From: Hydrogenophaga sp.
GTDB taxonomy: Bacteria > Pseudomonadota > Gammaproteobacteria > Burkholderiales > Burkholderiaceae_C
Direction of reading: 5' to 3'
Length of the DNA stretch: 7,916 bases
Assembly (NCBI GenBank): GCA_011390855.1
Contig: JAABRN010000518.1
Coordinates: 1-7,916, forward strand
The notes under the pieces were generated by a model. It ran no database searches. It was not told the DNA's origin and saw nothing but the letters and a program-made list of their open reading frames with translations. The position numbers were made by a program, and so were the translations under genes. Numbering within the stretch: position 1 is the first letter of the stretch; every line of letters starts with the position of its first letter. Below, one piece after another: positions 6,434 through 7,916 of the stretch.

Positions 6434-6919
6434 TCAATCCCGAAAGTTGTTGAAAGACAGCGGCAAGTCCTTCATTTCTTCCCGGATCAGTGCCATCGCC
6501 GCCTGCAGGTCGTCTCGCTTGGCACCCGTGACACGCACCGCGTCGCCCTGGATGGCCCCTTGCACCTTGAGTTTGCTGCCCTTGATGGCCTGCTGGATTT
6601 TCTTGCCGTCTTCGGTGCTGATGCCGTTCTTGACCTTCACCACCTGCTTGACCTTGTCGCCGCCGATTTTTTCGACCTTGCCCATGTCCAGAAAGCGCAC
6701 GTCCACGCCGCGTTTGGCGAGCTTGCTGCGCAACACGTCCTCGACCTGCGTCAACTGAAAATCGGCGTCGCCGAAAAGGGTGATGTCCTTGTCCTTGAGT
6801 TCGATGGCGGCGCTGGTGCCCTTGAAATCGAAACGGGTGCCAACTTCCCTGGCCACCTGATCCACGGCGTTTTTGACTTCGACCAGGTCGGCTTCGAGAA
6901 CAGTATCAAATGAAGGCAT
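6434..6919 (-). CDS. yajQ: YajQ-family nucleotide (cyclic di-GMP)-binding protein
   Basis: The 161-residue product matches the YajQ family closely in length (E. coli YajQ has 163 residues) and sequence. It opens with MPSFD, then has RFDFKGT (29-35), [26 protein letters not shown], a central [24 protein letters not shown], and the ending [10 protein letters not shown]. The fold is two ferredoxin-like modules with nucleic-acid- and nucleotide-binding character. A Xanthomonas member was shown to bind cyclic di-GMP and act with a transcription factor; whether this one does is inference. The start is the ATG at 6917-6919, with a modest GGA 9 nt upstream. It is divergent from murB with 39 bp between starts and is probably transcribed with the protease gene downstream. 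Confidence 0.95.
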   Translation of the reverse strand: MPSFDTVLEADLVEVKNAVDQVAREVGTRFDFKGTSAAIELKDKDITLFGDADFQLTQVEDVLRSKLAKRGVDVRFLDMGKVEKIGGDKVKQVVKVKNGISTEDGKKIQQAIKGSKLKVQGAIQGDAVRVTGAKRDDLQAAMALIREEMKDLPLSFNNFRD

Positions 6920-6958
6920 GGTGATGAATCCGCTGTAGGTGAATGAGACAATCCGGCC

Positions 6959-7916
6959 ATGTTAGTCGAGAAAAACGTGGCACTCCAGCCCTACAACACC
7001 TTTGGCATTCAGGCACGTGCCCTGACGCTGGTGCGTGTGCATTCACAGGAGGCGGTAGAGCAGCTGGTGCAAGGGCTCGGGCCGTTCGTGGGCGACGCTC
7101 TGCCGCCGCTGGTGCTGGGTGGGGGGAGCAACCTCGTGATCACGGGCGACATCAAGACGCTGGTGATCAAGGTCGAGATCACAGGGCGGCGTGTGCTGGA
7201 GGAGCAGGAGAAGGGCTTCGTGGTTGAAGCGGGTGCCGGTGAAAGCTGGCCTGACTTCGTGGCCTGGACGTTGGAGCAAGGCTGTCCGGGGTTGGAAAAC
7301 CTGGCGCTCATACCGGGCTCGGTGGGTGCGTCGCCGGTACAGAACATTGGCGCTTATGGCGTTGAGTTGCAAGACCGGTTTCACTCCCTAGATGCGGTCG
7401 ATCTGCGCACGGGTCAGCCCTTCACCCTGAACGCGGCGCAATGTGGTTTTGGCTACCGCGACTCGGTGTTCAAACACGCGCCGTCGGGCGACAAGGGGCT
7501 GGGGCTGGCAGGGCGGGCGGTCATCACCCGGGTGCGTTTCTGGCTGCCCAAACCGTGGAAACCGGTACTGGGGTATGCGGACCTGGAACGCAAGATCGCC
7601 GAGACCGGCATCTACCAGCCCGATGCCCGTCGGATCTTCGACTGGGTCTGTGCCATTCGCCGGGCCAAGCTGCCTGATCCCGCGGTGATCGGCAACGCCG
7701 GCAGCTTTTTCAAGAACCCCACGGTGAGCGTGGAGCAATGCGCCGACATCATCGCGCGCGATCCGAAGGTGGTTCACTACCCCATGGCCGACGGCAGCAT
7801 CAAGCTGGCTGCAGGCTGGTTGATCGATGCTTGTGGCTGGAAGGGTCGGGGCGTGGGTAACGCGGGTGTGTACGAGAAGCAGGCGCTGGTGCTGGTGAAC
7901 CGGGGTGGCGCCACCG
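6959..7916 (+). CDS. murB: UDP-N-acetylenolpyruvoylglucosamine reductase MurB (cut by right edge)
   Basis: MurB reduces UDP-GlcNAc-enolpyruvate to UDP-MurNAc with NADPH and FAD, an essential cytoplasmic step in peptidoglycan precursor synthesis. The frame stays open from the ATG at 6959 for 319 codons to the window edge. It shows the FAD-binding LGGGSNLV (53-60), the [18 protein letters not shown] region (about 117-134), YRDSVFK with the catalytic-site arginine R167 (R159 in E. coli), and [10 protein letters not shown] with S249, the proton donor (S229 in E. coli). The YRDS form marks type I MurB, as in E. coli (342 residues). By comparison roughly 40-50 residues are missing, including the last catalytic glutamate in the LEPEVR-type motif. 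The ribosome binding site is weak. It is divergent from yajQ. Confidence 0.95.
   Translation, partial: MLVEKNVALQPYNTFGIQARALTLVRVHSQEAVEQLVQGLGPFVGDALPPLVLGGGSNLVITGDIKTLVIKVEITGRRVLEEQEKGFVVEAGAGESWPDFVAWTLEQGCPGLENLALIPGSVGASPVQNIGAYGVELQDRFHSLDAVDLRTGQPFTLNAAQCGFGYRDSVFKHAPSGDKGLGLAGRAVITRVRFWLPKPWKPVLGYADLERKIAETGIYQPDARRIFDWVCAIRRAKLPDPAVIGNAGSFFKNPTVSVEQCADIIARDPKVVHYPMADGSIKLAAGWLIDACGWKGRGVGNAGVYEKQALVLVNRGGAT

Noticed and set aside
6560..6913. 117-codon plus-strand frame antisense to yajQ
   Set aside because: yajQ is clearly the real gene by full-length family similarity; this frame has only Leu/Asp/Phe-rich mirror composition.
1..7916. CRISPR array, insertion sequence, integrase, toxin-antitoxin pair, defence system, tRNA or rRNA
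   Set aside because: I looked for spaced direct repeats, transposase or integrase motifs, small paired frames and RNA gene signatures and saw none; every long open stretch belongs to a recognisable chromosomal gene.

Overview
The window reads as an ordinary stretch of chromosome from a GC-rich betaproteobacterium. It is most likely a Burkholderiales member of the Comamonadaceae type (relatives of Hydrogenophaga, Acidovorax or Polaromonas). I infer this from the protein families, from the neighbourhood ybaK / plsY / yajQ / murB, and from a GC-rich palindromic intergenic element. The taxon is a judgement from recalled family sequences, not a search result. Ten protein-coding genes are packed tightly, and two are cut by the window edges. 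I see no rRNA, tRNA, CRISPR array, insertion sequence, phage gene or pseudogene.

Left part (1-2742): a truncated alpha/beta hydrolase on the minus strand starts only 35 bp from a divergent 602-residue acyl-CoA synthetase on the plus strand. The synthetase converges on a minus-strand gene for an OmpA-like, peptidoglycan-binding lipoprotein.

Middle part (2743-5693): a 210-bp divergent intergenic region carries a perfect 6-2-6 dyad. It is followed by four plus-strand genes: a Tas-like aldo/keto reductase, a YbaK-family Cys-tRNA(Pro) deacylase, the glycerol-3-phosphate acyltransferase PlsY, and a RidA-family (YoaB-like) protein. The gap between tas and ybaK is 158 bp and holds a structured, hairpin-rich element that looks like a dispersed repeat. 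PlsY starts at a TTG behind a strong Shine-Dalgarno sequence, and its stop overlaps the next start as ATGA.

Right part (5690-7916): the RidA-like gene ends tail-to-tail with a minus-strand gene for an exported retropepsin-like aspartic protease, and their stop codons overlap. That protease lies 102 nt downstream of yajQ on the same strand if it uses the start chosen here, or 30 nt if it uses an upstream GTG. yajQ is divergent from murB with 39 bp between starts. murB has no stop before the right edge and lacks its C-terminal end.

Functionally, several genes concern the cell envelope: PlsY (phosphatidic acid precursor), MurB (peptidoglycan precursor), an OmpA-like peptidoglycan anchor and an exported protease. 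The others handle quality control (YbaK proofreading, RidA-type deaminase) or carbon metabolism (acyl-CoA synthetase, aldo/keto reductase). I did not find a convincing undescribed system. The points worth a second look are the structured element at about 4003-4122, the very tight gene junctions, and the exported protease next to yajQ.
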